From positions 1 to 64,000 of the forward strand of contig DHSO01000045.1 of NCBI GenBank assembly GCA_002410505.1: a stretch of DNA of 64,000 nt. The letters are read 5' to 3'. Source of the stretch: Cloacimonetes bacterium UBA5284. GTDB taxonomy: Bacteria; Cloacimonadota; Cloacimonadia; Cloacimonadales; Cloacimonadaceae. Every line of letters begins with the position of its first letter. Within the stretch, counting starts at the first letter, position 1. Position numbers and translations under genes: made by a program. This document shows, piece after piece, positions 63,304 to 64,000 of the stretch. The notes below the pieces were generated by a model. It did not search any database. It was not told where the DNA came from and saw only the letters and a program-made list of their open reading frames with translations.

Positions 63304-63377
63304 GTGCCGAAGCAGATATCAAGGCGTATTCAAGGAGTGTTCACCCGATGATCACCCGATGATATCAGCTTCGGCAC
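63304..63377. repeat. Long imperfect inverted repeat between convergent genes
   Basis: GTGCCGAAGCAGATATC (63304-63320) pairs with 63361-63377, with one mismatch in 17 and a 40-base loop. The loop contains two direct copies of TCACCCGATGA. It lies between the tricorn and manA stop codons. Neither strand has a T run after it, so a classical terminator is unlikely, though it may block readthrough or protect mRNA ends. Confidence 0.65.
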
Positions 63378-63432
63378 CGCTTTAATCAGAGAGCATAATC
63401 AAAGGGGATTCTTGGGATGGTGAACAGATAAA

Positions 63433-64000
63433 TCAAAGCCGGGAACTTGCCATCACAAGTACGGCTTTGCCTTCTAAATAAAGATCTTGCTGCGCTGAAG
63501 GGATTATCACGGCCTCGCCTTTCTTAAGCTTCAATGTCTCCGTTTGATGCGTGATTTGGCAATCCCCTGCCAGATTCAGAAGGATGCGCGCACCGGGTAG
63601 AGCTGATAGGGTGTAACTGGAGCTCAACTGTAAGAGGGACAGCCGGAAATCATCTACCGGGACCGGATAATTCAGCAACTTCCCATCCTTTGTCTCGCCG
63701 GTGATGATGCGTGCCTGGTAGGGCTCGTTTCGCATGACCAAGAGAAGCTCCTCCACATCGATATGTTTTGGGCTCAGTCCTGCTCGCAACACATTGTCAC
63801 CAGATGCCATTATCTCGATACCGGAACCTTCCAAATAAGCGTGCACGATTCCGGCTTCCAAAAAGATGGCTTCATTAGGCCTTAAGCAAATCAGGTTCAA
63901 AAACAAGGGGGAGAGTATCGAATTGTCCCGCGGATACAGCTTCAGAAGTTTTTTGCACCAAGATAGTTCATCTTGCCATAGTTCCTTTTCAGATAATTTG
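63433..64000 (-). CDS. manA: Mannose-6-phosphate isomerase class I, C-terminal part (gene cut by window end)
   Basis: The frame stays open to the window edge and encodes the C-terminal ~189 residues. It includes LYPRDNSILSP, LFLNLICLRPNEAIFLEAGIVHAYLEG and IEIMASGDNVLRAGLSPKHID, the hallmark of class I ManA. The enzyme interconverts mannose-6-phosphate and fructose-6-phosphate with zinc and feeds GDP-mannose and glycan synthesis. The TTG at 63906 is internal, not the start, because the family similarity continues upstream to base 64000. Confidence 0.9.
   Translation of the reverse strand, partial: KLSEKELWQDELSWCKKLLKLYPRDNSILSPLFLNLICLRPNEAIFLEAGIVHAYLEGSGIEIMASGDNVLRAGLSPKHIDVEELLLVMRNEPYQARIITGETKDGKLLNYPVPVDDFRLSLLQLSSSYTLSALPGARILLNLAGDCQITHQTETLKLKKGEAVIIPSAQQDLYLEGKAVLVMASSRL

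Overview
The window is dense, mostly protein-coding DNA from an anaerobic, amino-acid-fermenting bacterium with an outer membrane. Two LptF/LptG-type permeases, an MCE/Mla lipid-transport operon, arabinose-5-phosphate isomerase (KdsD) and a secreted protein with a C-terminal FlgD-like sorting domain point to a diderm envelope. HydF (FeFe-hydrogenase maturation), urocanate hydratase, a cysteine desulfidase-type enzyme, a flavodoxin/ferredoxin protein and a tricorn protease point to fermentation of peptides and amino acids. My best guess is Candidatus Cloacimonadota (Cloacimonas-like). That is inferred from gene content only; no rRNA is present. No tRNA, rRNA or CRISPR array was seen.

Layout. 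0-6 kb (+): EF-G-like GTPase, yebC, ruvC, ruvA, rsmB and a PASTA protein, ending in a terminator next to a transposase remnant. 6.4-9.6 kb: an Omp28-like secreted thioredoxin-fold protein (-) divergent from a dNTP triphosphohydrolase (+). 9.6-10.6 kb: a long non-coding stretch with an unusual palindromic repeat cluster. 10.6-19.5 kb (+): an SLC12-like transporter, a small exported protein, EF-G, a STAS protein, a receiver/anti-sigma-kinase fusion, prmC and murA. 19.5-20.7 kb (-): a DUF3795 protein and a flavodoxin/ferredoxin protein. 21.3-35.3 kb (+): cysteine desulfidase, hutU, UTP-glucose-1-phosphate uridylyltransferase, a four-gene MCE/Mla operon, folA, a receiver-PP2C-ATPase regulator and a GT2-GT4 glycosyltransferase. 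35.3-40.6 kb (-): kdsD, thrS, a Zn/Cd P-type ATPase and its SmtB/CadC-like repressor with operator. 40.7-44.5 kb: an accessory region with iterated 21-23 bp repeats, a 106-bp duplication flanking a GIY-YIG gene, a 401-bp element with terminal inverted repeats, a DUF4932 metalloprotease, an orphan gene and a second palindromic cluster. 44.5-59.7 kb (-): FtsX/MacB-type permease, topA, secA, radical SAM protein, lptG, lptF, ligA, nitrilase, hydF and an ATP-cone/Mrr nuclease. 60-63.2 kb (+): tricorn protease. The right edge cuts manA (-).

How the genes work together. Envelope building is served by MurA, KdsD, LptFG, the MCE operon, UDP-glucose synthesis, glycosyltransferase and SecA. Genome upkeep is served by RuvA/RuvC, LigA and TopA. 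Translation is served by two EF-G-type GTPases, YebC, PrmC, RsmB and ThrS. Two loci encode parts of a phosphorylation-controlled partner-switching circuit (STAS, receiver-RsbW-like and receiver-RsbU-like-ATPase proteins). The most unusual items are the MCE operon whose auxiliary lipoprotein appears fused to an outer-membrane beta-barrel, the repeat-bounded GIY-YIG region at 40.7-42.1 kb, and two intergenic modules at 10.2 and 44.1 kb that share a design.
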